Part shown: positions 25,377-33,797 of the stretch, one piece after another | Numbering within the stretch: the first letter of the stretch is position 1 | How the letters are laid out: each line of letters opens with the position of its first letter | NCBI RefSeq assembly: GCF_046237625.1 | Contig: NZ_CP143545.1 | Location: 1,302,001 to 1,366,000, forward strand | DNA: 64,000 bases | Direction of reading: 5' to 3' | From: Paraperibacillus esterisolvens | GTDB taxonomy: Bacteria; Bacillota; Bacilli; Bacillales; DSM-1321 | Notes under the pieces: model-generated | The model's input: the letters and a program-made list of their open reading frames with translations, nothing else | Told to the model about the DNA's origin: nothing | Database searches by the model: none | Made by a program: the position numbers and the translations under genes

Positions 25377-25868
25377 ATGGGTAGAATTGCAGTTTGTCCT
25401 GGCAGCTTTGATCCAATCACTAACGGACATCTTGATATTATTCAAAGAGCGGCGAAGGTGTTTGAAGAAGTGTATATTGTCGTTCTGAATAATTCTTCCA
25501 AACAGCCCTTATTCACAGTAGATGAGCGCCAGGAGCTGATCAGGCAGGCAACGGTCCATATCCCGAATGTGAAAGTAAGTTCGTTTCAGGGGCTGCTGGT
25601 TGACTATGCTAAGAGCATCAATGCCGATGCCATCATCAGGGGCCTCAGGGCGGTGTCGGATTTTGAATATGAAATGCAGATCACTTCCATGAACCGTTTA
25701 TTAAACGAACAGATTGAGACCTTTTTTATCATGACCAACAATCAATATTCTTTCCTCAGCTCGAGCATCGTTAAGGAAGTGGCGAGGTATGGCGGAGATA
25801 TTTCTGAACTCGTCCCTCCTGTAGTCAAAGAGTGGCTGCTAAAAAAATACGAAAGCCAGGAAGGCTGA
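25377..25868 (+). CDS. coaD: Phosphopantetheine adenylyltransferase
   Basis: A 163-residue nucleotidyltransferase that makes dephospho-CoA from 4'-phosphopantetheine and ATP, the penultimate step of coenzyme A synthesis. It has the GSFDPITNGHLDII motif containing the HxGH-type signature, the central IIRGLRAVSDFEYEMQ and the C-terminal YSFLSSSIVKEVA motif. The ATG at 25377 is seven bases after AGGAG; an ATG two codons earlier is too close. It is closed by a terminator shared with ylbJ. Confidence 0.96.
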   Translation: MGRIAVCPGSFDPITNGHLDIIQRAAKVFEEVYIVVLNNSSKQPLFTVDERQELIRQATVHIPNVKVSSFQGLLVDYAKSINADAIIRGLRAVSDFEYEMQITSMNRLLNEQIETFFIMTNNQYSFLSSSIVKEVARYGGDISELVPPVVKEWLLKKYESQEG

Positions 25869-25896
25869 CCCCTTGGGGCCAGCCTTCATTTTTTTA
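25858..25896. terminator. Terminator between coaD and convergent ylbJ
   Basis: AAGGCTG..CCCC pairs with GGGG..CAGCCTT around 25861-25886, then eight bases rich in T. It overlaps the coaD stop. Confidence 0.88.
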
Positions 25897-27105
25897 GTTC
25901 CTTCCTGTTCCTTTTGAACGCTTAAGGAGGAGGGCTGTATAGAGAAGGAGCATTATAATGGTGAGGGGCGGGCCGAACTTCGCAAGAAAGGAGGTCAAAT
26001 TCCCGAGCTGGTCAGCCTGCGGCAGCCAGGCAGCAGGCACGGCGGCAAACGTCTCTTTTCCTCCCTGGTAGAGAGGTTTCCAAAGCAGAAGTGTGTAAAA
26101 TCCGGCAGAAATTCCATGAAACAGGCGGGCGGTGAAAAAAGGGAAAAAGCGTATATCGGTTTCAGCCAGGATGCTTGCCACCTGGGCCTGGACACTGAAC
26201 CCGCTGAACCCTAGAAGGAAACTGGTGATGATGGCCTGCTGGATGAGCGGTGCTTCCTGTATGCCGCTGGTCATCTGGGAGCCCAGAGTAACTTCAAAAA
26301 TGCCCGCTATCAAGGGAATGCCCAGTGCTTCATGAAGGCCGGCAAGATGGAGAAGCTCTTCCACCGCAGTCGACAAGGCCCCTGTAATGCCCATATGGAA
26401 TAAAAGTTTATTAACGACTGAAAAAAGGATGATAAAACCGCCGATCATCAAGAGTGTATTGATGGAGGAGAAAACGGAATCACCAAGCATCTTGCCGATC
26501 GGCCGATTATCCTTGATTCGTGTCCTGTGAAGCGCCGCCAGCGCTTTCATGATGGAGACTTTGTTTTTTTCCTTAGCTGCCGGTTTTGCGTCTGTTCCAT
26601 AAAACCTCATCAGGATGCCAACTGTAAGGTTTCCTGCATAGTGGGACAGGGCAAGGACTATGCCAAGACCCGTGTTATAAAAAAAGCCAATGGAGACAGC
26701 CCCGAAAATAAATAACGGATTGGATGAATTCGTAAAGCTCACAAGCCTCTCTGCTTCTATCCTCGTCAATTGTTCTTCCTGACGAAGCCGGGCAGTCAGC
26801 TTTGCGCCGACTGGAAAGCCGGACGCCATCCCCATCGCCCAGACAAAGCCGCCGACTCCCGGCACTTTAAATAAGGGTCTCATCAATGGTTCGAGCAGCA
26901 CGCCGATGAACCGGACCACTCCAAATCCAATCATCATTTCCGAGATGATAAAAAAGGGCAGAAGGGAAGGGAAAACGATCTCCCACCACATATTCAATCC
27001 CCTGATGGAGGCAGACAAGGACTCCTGCGGAAATTTAATAAGTGCTCCGGCGATGAGCACCACTGTGAAAGATAAAATAATGGTTTTAAACTGCGATTTA
27101 TTCAC
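25894..27105 (-). CDS. ylbJ: Sporulation integral membrane protein YlbJ
   Basis: A 403-residue polytopic membrane protein with about eight or nine helices and two gate-like segments; SLLPFFIISEMMIGFG and GMASGFPVGAKLTARL lie in the first half and LLGFSGFSVQAQVASIL in the second. YlbJ is made in the mother cell under SigE in B. subtilis and is needed for heat-resistant spores; its transport activity is unknown. The frame opens 25 codons earlier, but GGAGGG precedes the GTG at 27105, which fits the family length. It is divergent from ylbK. Confidence 0.92.
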   Translation of the reverse strand: MNKSQFKTIILSFTVVLIAGALIKFPQESLSASIRGLNMWWEIVFPSLLPFFIISEMMIGFGVVRFIGVLLEPLMRPLFKVPGVGGFVWAMGMASGFPVGAKLTARLRQEEQLTRIEAERLVSFTNSSNPLFIFGAVSIGFFYNTGLGIVLALSHYAGNLTVGILMRFYGTDAKPAAKEKNKVSIMKALAALHRTRIKDNRPIGKMLGDSVFSSINTLLMIGGFIILFSVVNKLLFHMGITGALSTAVEELLHLAGLHEALGIPLIAGIFEVTLGSQMTSGIQEAPLIQQAIITSFLLGFSGFSVQAQVASILAETDIRFFPFFTARLFHGISAGFYTLLLWKPLYQGGKETFAAVPAAWLPQADQLGNLTSFLAKFGPPLTIIMLLLYTALLLKRSKGTGRN

Positions 27106-27215
27106 TGAGTCCGTCCCTCCAGAAAAATGAGAAATAAAAACTAAATTGGCAAATACAACATATAATTTCCAACAGGGCATAATAAACTGAATTCAACTTG
27201 TCCTTATATAAAACC

Positions 27216-27229
27216 TTATACGTGTATAA
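27216..27229. promoter_or_regulatory. Short inverted repeat between ylbJ and ylbK
   Basis: TTATAC-GT-GTATAA lies about 46 bp before the ylbK start, in the only gap between the divergent pair. It could be an operator or part of a promoter; AT-rich palindromes of this size also occur by chance. Confidence 0.25.
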
Positions 27230-27274
27230 CGGGTTTTAGACCATAAGATTGAGAGAACAAGGGAGGAAGGTTTT

Positions 27275-28066
27275 ATGAAAGAGCCCAGGATAGGACTCGC
27301 CCTCGGTTCAGGAGGTGCCAGGGGGTTTGCCCATTTAGGAGTCATCAAGGTACTGGTAGAAGAGGGGATTCCCATCTCCATGGCTGCAGGCAGCAGCATG
27401 GGGGCGCTGGTTGCATGCTTTTATGCGGCAGGACAGGATCTCGAGCGGCTATATAAATTGTCAAATGCCTTCAAGCGGAAATTCTTCCTGGATTTTACCG
27501 TCCCCAAAATGGGACTCATCGCGGGAAAGAAAATCAAAGAGTTCATTCGCCTGTTTACATACGGAAAGAATCTTGAGGAGCTGGACATTCCCGTGTCAGT
27601 CATTGCAACCGACATAAAAACGGGTGAGAAAGTGATTTTCACGAAAGGGCCGGTCGCTGAGGCGGTCCGGGCAAGTATCTCCATACCAGGAATTTTCGTT
27701 CCTGAATTGGTGGATGGCAGGCTGCTTGTTGATGGCGGAGTCGTTGATCGGATACCTGTGTCAGTGATAAGGGATATGGGGGCAGATATCGTGATAGGGG
27801 TAGATGTCTCGCATATCAAGCAGGATATTGAGATTGGGTCGATTTATGATGTGATCCTCCAGAGCCTTGATATTCTGCAGATGGAGCTGGTAATGCACCG
27901 GGAAGTGGCTTCCGATGTAATGATCAGGCCGCGGGTCGAGGCCTATAGTTCAAGAGCGTTTACAAATATTGCTGAAATGATTACTATTGGAGAAGAAGAA
28001 GCCAGGAAAAATGTCGATAAAATCAAGGCTGCTATCCATGGATGGAAGGAGAAACACAAGGAATGA
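27275..28066 (+). CDS. ylbK: Patatin-like phospholipase YlbK (RssA-like)
   Basis: A 263-residue cytoplasmic protein with a full patatin catalytic set: oxyanion-hole loop GLALGSGGARGFAHLGV (residues 6-22), nucleophile elbow GSSMG near 39-43 with the catalytic Ser, and the catalytic Asp in DGGVVD near 152. Such bacterial patatins are Ser-Asp dyad acyl hydrolases of unknown natural substrate. The ATG follows GGGAGGAAGG. ylbL overlaps its stop by an ATGA junction, so the pair is translationally coupled. Confidence 0.92.
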   Translation: MKEPRIGLALGSGGARGFAHLGVIKVLVEEGIPISMAAGSSMGALVACFYAAGQDLERLYKLSNAFKRKFFLDFTVPKMGLIAGKKIKEFIRLFTYGKNLEELDIPVSVIATDIKTGEKVIFTKGPVAEAVRASISIPGIFVPELVDGRLLVDGGVVDRIPVSVIRDMGADIVIGVDVSHIKQDIEIGSIYDVILQSLDILQMELVMHREVASDVMIRPRVEAYSSRAFTNIAEMITIGEEEARKNVDKIKAAIHGWKEKHKE

Positions 28067-29079
28067 CCCGAAAAAAAATATATCTCTCTATTATCTTATT
28101 TATATTGATAATAGGTTCCGTATTTATTACGCTTCCTTATTATGTAACTAAGCCGGGAATGGCCGAGGAACTCGACCCGGTGGTCAAGGTAGATGGCGGA
28201 TATCATTCAAAGGGAAAGTTCATGCTGACGACCATCAGGATGGGCAAAGCCAACATATATACGTACCTGGGGGCTCACCTCAGCAAGTACCAGGAATTAT
28301 ACCCGATTAAAAAGATCAGGTATGAAGATGAATCAGATGAGGAGTATAACGCAAGGCAGCTGAACATGATGGAAGGTTCTAAAGAAAGCGCAGTCGAAGT
28401 GGCTTACAAAAAGGCTGGACGCCCAGTGAAAACAACCTTCAAGGGAATTTATGTCATTGAAGTGAGCGACAGTCTTCCGGCGGCCAAAGTTCTTAAACCA
28501 GGGGACCGGATCATAAGAATCGATGGCAGGAAATTTGCTTCTTCCAAAGAATTTATTGATTATGTCAGCGGCAAAAAGGCAGGTGATACGGTATCCATCC
28601 GTTTCCAGCGTGATGGCAGGGATTTGGAGGAAAAGGCGGTGCTTGCCACACTGCCTGGCAAAGAGAAAAGAGCAGGGCTCGGTATCCACCTTGTTGATGA
28701 TAAAGAAGTCCAGGCAGATCCGGAGGTGTCAATCAACTCTGAAAAAATCGGTGGCCCATCTGCCGGCTTAATGTTTACCCTTGAAATATATGACCAGCTT
28801 ACAAAGAAAGATATCACCAGGGGTTATAAGGTTGCAGGGACGGGAGAAATCTTTTCTGATGGCACGGTGGGGCCGATCGGGGGAATCGATCAGAAGATCG
28901 TCGCAGCTGATAAAAGCGGTGCTGAAGTATTTTTTGCCCCGAATGAAAAAGGAATCAAAAATTCCAATTATAGAGCTGCCGTCAAAGCTGCAGAAGATAT
29001 CGATACAAAAATGAAGGTCGTCCCAGTGGATACATTTGAAGACGCTTTGAACTACTTAGATAAGCTTGAACAAAAATAA
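28063..29079 (+). CDS. ylbL: YlbL, membrane-anchored PDZ-Lon-type protease
   Basis: A 338-residue protein: an N-terminal membrane anchor (about 8-27), a PDZ domain around 110-210 (ISFQRDGR-like core, here VSIRFQRDGRDLEEK), and a C-terminal Lon/S16 protease domain with the catalytic Ser in GGPSAGLMF and a Lys in the following DQKIVAADKSGAE region. In B. subtilis YlbL is a secreted-face Lon-like protease that degrades the SOS division inhibitor YneA together with CtpA. The ATG at 28063 shares four bases with the ylbK stop. Confidence 0.92.
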   Translation: MTRKKIYLSIILFILIIGSVFITLPYYVTKPGMAEELDPVVKVDGGYHSKGKFMLTTIRMGKANIYTYLGAHLSKYQELYPIKKIRYEDESDEEYNARQLNMMEGSKESAVEVAYKKAGRPVKTTFKGIYVIEVSDSLPAAKVLKPGDRIIRIDGRKFASSKEFIDYVSGKKAGDTVSIRFQRDGRDLEEKAVLATLPGKEKRAGLGIHLVDDKEVQADPEVSINSEKIGGPSAGLMFTLEIYDQLTKKDITRGYKVAGTGEIFSDGTVGPIGGIDQKIVAADKSGAEVFFAPNEKGIKNSNYRAAVKAAEDIDTKMKVVPVDTFEDALNYLDKLEQK

Positions 29080-29110
29080 GAGGCTGCCTGGAGGGCGCCT
29101 CTTATTTTTA
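29072..29110. terminator. Terminator between ylbL and convergent tmcAL
   Basis: AAAAATAAGAGGC pairs with GCCTCTTATTTTT (29072-29109), giving A/T tails in both directions. It overlaps both stop codons. Confidence 0.88.
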
Positions 29111-30322
29111 TTCACCATCCAAGAAGACTGGAGGCATGTATTCCCTTTTCAGCGCGTCCTTCCGCCTGCCCGGTTCAAGCGGCAGGGCATAGATGGAAGA
29201 GGTACGCAGATCCAGTGAGAGTTCTTTCTTGAAGGCGGAAGGTCTGGTGATGAGCGGCAGTCCAAGTTTTTTCTTATTTTCATTCAGGTACTGCCTTCCC
29301 TTCCTGTTCATCCCGAGCAAACGAAGGTATCCGGGTTCGGTGCCTGCAGCGCCCATTTCTTCTTTTGTAACATTGTTCAGTATATTCAGTGCGGCCCTCT
29401 GCAGACGGGTCCATGTATATCTTTTGGTCTTCACTAAAGAGATGAATTCCTGGAAGGTCCGGGCGGCAGCTGCCATTTCTTTAAACCGGTATTCAAGGCC
29501 TTCCTCAGCTTCATAAATCAAATTCAGATCACTAGTGGAAGAAGAGATAATGCGGTATTGGAGAAATGGCCAGTACAGCTCCCAATTATGAAATGTTCCA
29601 AATTGGGCATGATAGGATGTAAGTTCTTCATATGTAGAGAGAGGAATCTGGCCCATTACGGCTTCCGGTGAAGCGCCATCCTCGAAAATCGCTTTTCTGA
29701 TTCCGGTCGCACTGGCTAAAGAATGAGCAGGAAGCGATTCATCATGATAGCCGGAGCCTATCCTTTTAATAGTGCATGGCTTGATGGAGCAGGACTGATC
29801 CTTGATTGCCCGTACATACTGAAGTCCCAGGATATTGTTGGGTTTGCTTAAGTCCAGAATACTGCCTGAGCCAGAAAGTGCTTCAAAAGCCAGGGATGCC
29901 GCACGCGGATAGCTGAATCCGCTTTTGCTGAATTCCTTTACCGACTGGTCATAAGCAGGACCATTTCTTCTCAGGAAGGCCTCAGCTTCCAAGAAAGCAT
30001 TGATGCTGCCTGACTCACTGCCGAAACATACATGACTGCAGCCGGCTGCTTCAAGGATCCCTACCGATCCCCGGGCGAAAATATTTGCCTGCTGAGCGGC
30101 GAAAGGGTAGGGAAGCTCAAAGACAAGGTCGGCCCCGCCCAGGAGAGCCATCCGTGCTCTTGCCCATTTACCCGCCATCGCCGGCTCTCCTCTTTGCAGG
30201 AAATTCCCGCTCATGACTGCCGCGACAAGGTCTGCTCCAGTTGATTTTAAACTTTCCTTGATATGATAGGCATGTCCGTTATGAAAGGGGTTGTACTCTA
30301 CGATAATTCCAAGTGCTTCCAT
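29108..30322 (-). CDS. tmcAL: tRNA(Met) cytidine acetate ligase
   Basis: A 404-residue nucleotidyltransferase-like enzyme (formerly YlbM). It activates acetate with ATP and makes N4-acetylcytidine at the wobble base of elongator tRNA(Met). The N-terminal GIIVEYNPFHNGHAYHI (5-21) carries the HxGH-type adenylate-forming motif; AAVMSGNFLQRGEPA (about 37-51) and FELPYPFAAQQANIFARG are other family blocks. The ATG at 30322 follows GGAGGCGACAC; the 16-codon extension is rejected. It is divergent from ylbN. Confidence 0.94.
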   Translation of the reverse strand: MEALGIIVEYNPFHNGHAYHIKESLKSTGADLVAAVMSGNFLQRGEPAMAGKWARARMALLGGADLVFELPYPFAAQQANIFARGSVGILEAAGCSHVCFGSESGSINAFLEAEAFLRRNGPAYDQSVKEFSKSGFSYPRAASLAFEALSGSGSILDLSKPNNILGLQYVRAIKDQSCSIKPCTIKRIGSGYHDESLPAHSLASATGIRKAIFEDGASPEAVMGQIPLSTYEELTSYHAQFGTFHNWELYWPFLQYRIISSSTSDLNLIYEAEEGLEYRFKEMAAAARTFQEFISLVKTKRYTWTRLQRAALNILNNVTKEEMGAAGTEPGYLRLLGMNRKGRQYLNENKKKLGLPLITRPSAFKKELSLDLRTSSIYALPLEPGRRKDALKREYMPPVFLDGE

Positions 30323-30457
30323 GTGTCGCCTCCTGCAGACCAGGCCAAAAATTTGCGATTTTATATGCAAGTGATAAAATGAATAATGATATAAAAGTCT
30401 TTTGCCAGTCCTTTGGAAATATTTACTGTTCTTCTATTATAGTGTAAAGAAAAAATA

Positions 30458-30486
30458 TTGACAAACGATTGATTGACCGATATAAT
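30458..30486 (+). promoter_or_regulatory. Consensus SigA promoter for ylbN-rpmF
   Basis: TTGACA (30458-30463), exactly 17 bp, TATAAT (30481-30486): a full match to both hexamers, 28 bp before the ylbN start. Such strength fits expression of a ribosomal protein gene. Confidence 0.92.
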
Positions 30487-30514
30487 TACTTTTGTTGCCT
30501 CAGAGGTGATTCAT

Positions 30515-31039
30515 TTGAAATGGACAATTACACAACTTCAGAAGTACCGGGACAAGAATCTGCAGCTTGATGAGACAGCAGCTGTGGAGGATATCATGGA
30601 ACTCGAAACGGAGATCAGGGAAGTTTCCCCGATGCATATAACCGGCAGGGCGGACATCAGTTCCTCCAAGGTAACGTTTCACCTTCATATCCGCGGCCAT
30701 CTTGTGCTTCCTTGTTCAAGAACTCTTGTAGATGTTAAATATCCAATTGATATTGAAACAATCGAAACTTTTCTTTTAAAAGCTGAATTTGAAGATCCAT
30801 ATGCGGAGAACTCTCATTCAGTGGAAGGCGATACAATAGACTTATTGCCTGTTATTAAAGAAAACATTTTGCTTGAAATACCTATTCAGGTATTTTGCGA
30901 TGATATTGATTCAGAAGACGCTGCCCCTCAGTCCGGAAAAGATTGGGAAGTCTTGTCTGAAGAAGATCAAAAGAAGAAAGTCGATCCACGCTTGGCAAAG
31001 CTGGCTGATTTCTTCGACAATGAAAACAACAAAACGTAA
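30515..31039 (+). CDS. ylbN: YlbN, YceD-family protein (DUF177)
   Basis: A 174-residue acidic protein; MKWTITQLQKYRDKNLQLDE opens it and the middle has the DUF177 pattern of short strands (GRADISSSKVTFHLHIRG, then LPCSRTLVDVKYPI). The E. coli relative YceD and plant relatives are linked to 23S rRNA maturation; this and its constant place before rpmF suggest a role in 50S assembly. The start is TTG seven bases after AGAGGTG; the extension to 30473 would overlap the promoter. Confidence 0.9.
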   Translation: MKWTITQLQKYRDKNLQLDETAAVEDIMELETEIREVSPMHITGRADISSSKVTFHLHIRGHLVLPCSRTLVDVKYPIDIETIETFLLKAEFEDPYAENSHSVEGDTIDLLPVIKENILLEIPIQVFCDDIDSEDAAPQSGKDWEVLSEEDQKKKVDPRLAKLADFFDNENNKT

Positions 31040-31107
31040 AGTGCGAAAGAAGACCAGATTACTGGATATCTTAGCTTCTTAACTCAATTTTTAAGGAGGT
31101 GGGAATA

Positions 31108-31281
31108 ATGGCTGTACCTTTTAGAAGAACTTCTAAAACTGTAAAGAGACAACGTCGTACACACTTTAAGCTTCAAGTCCCAGGTATGGTAGCATGCCCA
31201 AACTGCGGTGAAATGAAACTCGCTCACCGTGTATGTAAAGCTTGTGGAACATACAAAGGAAAAGAAGTTATTAGCAAATAA
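31108..31281 (+). CDS. rpmF: 50S ribosomal protein L32
   Basis: A 57-residue basic protein starting MAVPFRRTSKTVKRQRRTH, with CPNC and CKAC pairs forming a zinc ribbon, so it is the zinc-containing L32 form. The ATG follows AAGGAGGTGGGAATA, an excellent ribosome site; three extra upstream codons are not part of the protein. It is co-transcribed with ylbN and closed by a strong terminator. Confidence 0.98.
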   Translation: MAVPFRRTSKTVKRQRRTHFKLQVPGMVACPNCGEMKLAHRVCKACGTYKGKEVISK

Positions 31282-31293
31282 TTTCTTCTTAGC

Positions 31294-31326
31294 GGCACAG
31301 AGATATTTTCTCTGTGCTTTTTTGTG
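31294..31326 (+). terminator. Terminator of ylbN-rpmF
   Basis: GCACAGAGA with TCTCTGTGC (31294-31317), then six T residues. Confidence 0.93.
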
Positions 31327-31416
31327 TTTTTAAAAAGCTAAGGCTGGCTGAAGCAGTCCGTCTTTCTGTAAACTGTAATAAAAGAAAATTACATTTGAAA
31401 GAAGGGCTGGGGTATA

Positions 31417-32181
31417 GTGCAGGTGAAGACAGATCTAGCTGAGAACGGTTTATTTAGGATTGTAATTAACAGGCCGGAGAGGAGAAATGCAGTCAATTTT
31501 GAGGTCATGTCAGGCCTTAAGGATGCTCTCGAGACAGCTGAAAAGGAAAGAGTGATCAAGGCTGTCTTAATAAGGGGAGCAGGTGATGCTGCCTTTTGTT
31601 CCGGCGGTGACCTTAAAGAGTTCCACTCACTGGAGACGGAGGCGGAAGCCTATGAAATGCTTTCGAAAATGGGAAGTATAGTATTAAGACTGTTGACACT
31701 GAAGAAGCCAACAATTGCCTTTATGAATGGTGCGGCAGTCGGAGGAGGCTGTGAAATTGCGGCTGCCTGCGATATCCGGGTGGCTGTGCCTGGTATAAAG
31801 CTTGGCTTTGTGCAGGGAAATCAGGGAATTACTACAGGCTGGGGCGGGGCCTCTATCCTTTACGAGAAGCTGCCGGCATCCGCCTGCCTCAGGCTCCTTC
31901 TGAGTGGACAGGTCTTCACGGCCGCCGCGGCCCGGGATCTCGGGTTTATCGATTATATTTTAGACAGCGGAGAAAGCGGAGAGTGGAAGGACTACCTGGA
32001 TGCACTGCTCAATAAAGAGTCCGGGGTTTTAAGTGGGTATAAAAAACTTCTGATCAGCAAGTGGGAAGAAGGCAATCTCCATGGAAGGATCCACGAGGAA
32101 ATTGCCGAATGCTCGAGGCTTTGGGTTTCGGAGCCCCATATGGAGGCTGTCCGAAGGTTTACCGGCAAAAAAAATAATTGA
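31417..32181 (+). CDS. Enoyl-CoA hydratase/isomerase family protein
   Basis: A 254-residue crotonase-fold protein. The oxyanion-hole segments are present: FCSGGDLKEF near 65-74 and NGAAVGGGCEIAAACDIRVA near 105-124, with LGFIDYI further on. The usual catalytic Glu of true enoyl-CoA hydratases is not obvious in the QGNQGITTGWGGAS segment, so the reaction could be another crotonase-type one. The start GTG is behind GGGCTGGGG. It is an insertion between rpmF and gerR relative to B. subtilis and has no fatty-acid neighbours. Confidence 0.85.
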   Translation: MQVKTDLAENGLFRIVINRPERRNAVNFEVMSGLKDALETAEKERVIKAVLIRGAGDAAFCSGGDLKEFHSLETEAEAYEMLSKMGSIVLRLLTLKKPTIAFMNGAAVGGGCEIAAACDIRVAVPGIKLGFVQGNQGITTGWGGASILYEKLPASACLRLLLSGQVFTAAAARDLGFIDYILDSGESGEWKDYLDALLNKESGVLSGYKKLLISKWEEGNLHGRIHEEIAECSRLWVSEPHMEAVRRFTGKKNN

Positions 32182-32260
32182 TGATATTGGCAGTCAGCCT
32201 TCTTCTATCTTTTCTAGCAAGTGCATATTTATGAAGTAAAACTTGCAAGGAGTGAAGAAG

Positions 32261-32896
32261 ATGACGATTGCCCGCCAGGATGCCTGGTCCCAGGATGAGG
32301 ATTTATTATTGGCCGAAGTAGTTTTAAGCCATATCCGAGATGGCAGCACCCAGCTGAAGGCTTTTGAAGAAGTAGGGAGAAAGCTTTCCAGGACATCTGC
32401 TGCCTGCGGATTCAGATGGAATTCATTTGTAAGGAAACAATATAAATCAGGAATTGAGCATGCGAAGATGCAAAGGAAAGAAAGCAAGAAAAACAATCTT
32501 GAGGCACCTCCTCCCGCGGCAGCCCCGAGTTCTCCTGCGGCTGCTGCTTCAATGAAGGATGCCGCAAGGGAAGCGAGTGCTGACCATCTTGTAAACCTGA
32601 ACGACGTTATCCAGTTCCTTGTCCAATATGACCAGAACTACCAATCAGGAAACAATGTCCAGGAAACGGAGGTCATGAGGCGCGAGCTTGAGACCTTAAA
32701 GAAAGAATATGACCAGATTGTACAGCATAATCTGCAGCTGCAGGAAAAGCTGAGGAATGTAGAAGAAGATTACCGGGCGCTTCTGCAGATTATGGAAAAA
32801 GCAAGAAAGCTTATTTTTCTTGAAGAGGAAATGAACAGCCCCAACGTGAAATTTCAGATGGATAAAAACGGAAACCTGGAAAGGGTCAAAAAATAG
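32261..32896 (+). CDS. gerR: GerR (YlbO), RsfA-family sporulation transcription regulator
   Basis: A 211-residue protein with an N-terminal Myb/SANT-like DNA-binding domain (ARQDAWSQDEDLLLAEVVL ... TSAACGFRWNSFV, residues 4-55), an Ala/Pro linker and a long C-terminal coiled coil (about 130-190). RsfA-family proteins adjust SigE- and SigF-dependent genes during sporulation; GerR represses some SigE genes in the mother cell. The ATG at 32261 follows AAGGAGTGAAG; six upstream codons are rejected. A shared terminator lies beyond it. Confidence 0.88.
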   Translation: MTIARQDAWSQDEDLLLAEVVLSHIRDGSTQLKAFEEVGRKLSRTSAACGFRWNSFVRKQYKSGIEHAKMQRKESKKNNLEAPPPAAAPSSPAAAASMKDAAREASADHLVNLNDVIQFLVQYDQNYQSGNNVQETEVMRRELETLKKEYDQIVQHNLQLQEKLRNVEEDYRALLQIMEKARKLIFLEEEMNSPNVKFQMDKNGNLERVKK

Positions 32897-32901
32897 AATG
32901 G

Positions 32902-32968
32902 AAAAAGGCTGTCCAGAGCCCGGCGGTCACCCTGAAAAGGGTACTTGCCGGGAAGGACAGCCTCTATC
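32902..32968. terminator. Long composite terminator between gerR and convergent ylbP
   Basis: Nested stems: AGGCTGTCC with GGACAGCCT (32906-32963), CCCGGC with GCCGGG inside, and ACCCT with AGGGT at the tip. The minus side continues with CCTTTTTCC, so termination is best for ylbP. Confidence 0.8.
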
Positions 32969-32974
32969 ATTGTT

Positions 32975-33448
32975 TCAGCGGACTGCTTCGCATACTCCTT
33001 CAGGAAACCAGATCATGGGATTTTCCCCAAGGTCTCTTTCCATATCATAACTGACATCACGGAAGCCAAGCTTATGCCAAAATTCATGTGAATGAATCCG
33101 CGGGTTCGTCTTTAGCGGCTTTCCTTGCTTCTGGGCAAATTCTACAAGAGCACGCCCATAGCCCCTCCGCTGATATGGGGGGAGAACCTCGAGCTTCCAG
33201 AGTACATAATAGTCCTGCGGCGGATCAAAATAGCGGTCCTGCTTTGCATCTGCCTTATAAAGACTCATCCGGGCCACCAGCTTACCGCCGAAATAGATTC
33301 CGTAAAAAGGAGATTCACTGTTGTCTTCAATCATGCTGCCCTGAAGATCTTCGAGCATGGACAGCTCCTGTATCCCGTATTCTTTAAACTTCTTGAACTC
33401 TTCAAGAGTTTTGAAGTTAATAAGCAGCCTTTCAACGGTATGTTTCAT
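32975..33448 (-). CDS. ylbP: YlbP, GNAT-family N-acetyltransferase
   Basis: A 157-residue acetyltransferase starting MKHTVERLLINFKTLEEFKKF. The acetyl-CoA binding loop is LEVLPPYQRRGYGRALVEFA near residues 95-114, and the C-terminal IHSHEFWHKLGFRDV is typical of the fold. The acceptor is unknown. The ATG at 33448 follows GGAGGGGGAAGG; seven upstream codons overlap that site. It lies between gerR and panE as in B. subtilis. Confidence 0.88.
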   Translation of the reverse strand: MKHTVERLLINFKTLEEFKKFKEYGIQELSMLEDLQGSMIEDNSESPFYGIYFGGKLVARMSLYKADAKQDRYFDPPQDYYVLWKLEVLPPYQRRGYGRALVEFAQKQGKPLKTNPRIHSHEFWHKLGFRDVSYDMERDLGENPMIWFPEGVCEAVR

Positions 33449-33797
33449 CAATCCTTCCCCCTCCAACACGGCTTTTTATGGAACCGCTTTCTATAGAAAC
33501 AGCTGAAAGCTTCCTCTCTCTTACTATTATATAATAAAAAGCCGGAAAATTCTCCAAATGGCCCGCCGCCAGGCAGCAGTGCCCTCAAAGGTTTTATCCT
33601 GGCTCGCGGTCTGCTACTATAATAAAAAGGACTACTCTCCAGGCTGTTTTCGTAAAATTTTGCAGCTGCTAAATAAGGATGATTTCCGCTGCAGCCGCTA
33701 AATAGCCTCAAAGTTTTACAGAACACTTACCTGAAAGATTATTGTTTTTCTTTAATTCAATAATGGGGATGCTTGAGAATACATGGGGGCCAAATAG
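33449..33797. other. 349-bp gap between divergent ylbP and panE
   Basis: AT-rich stretch holding the promoters of both genes. The A/T-rich ACTATAATAAAAAG (about 33614-33627) could be a -10 region, but no well-spaced -35 element stands out. No open frame with a ribosome site and no strong hairpin seen. Confidence 0.4.
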
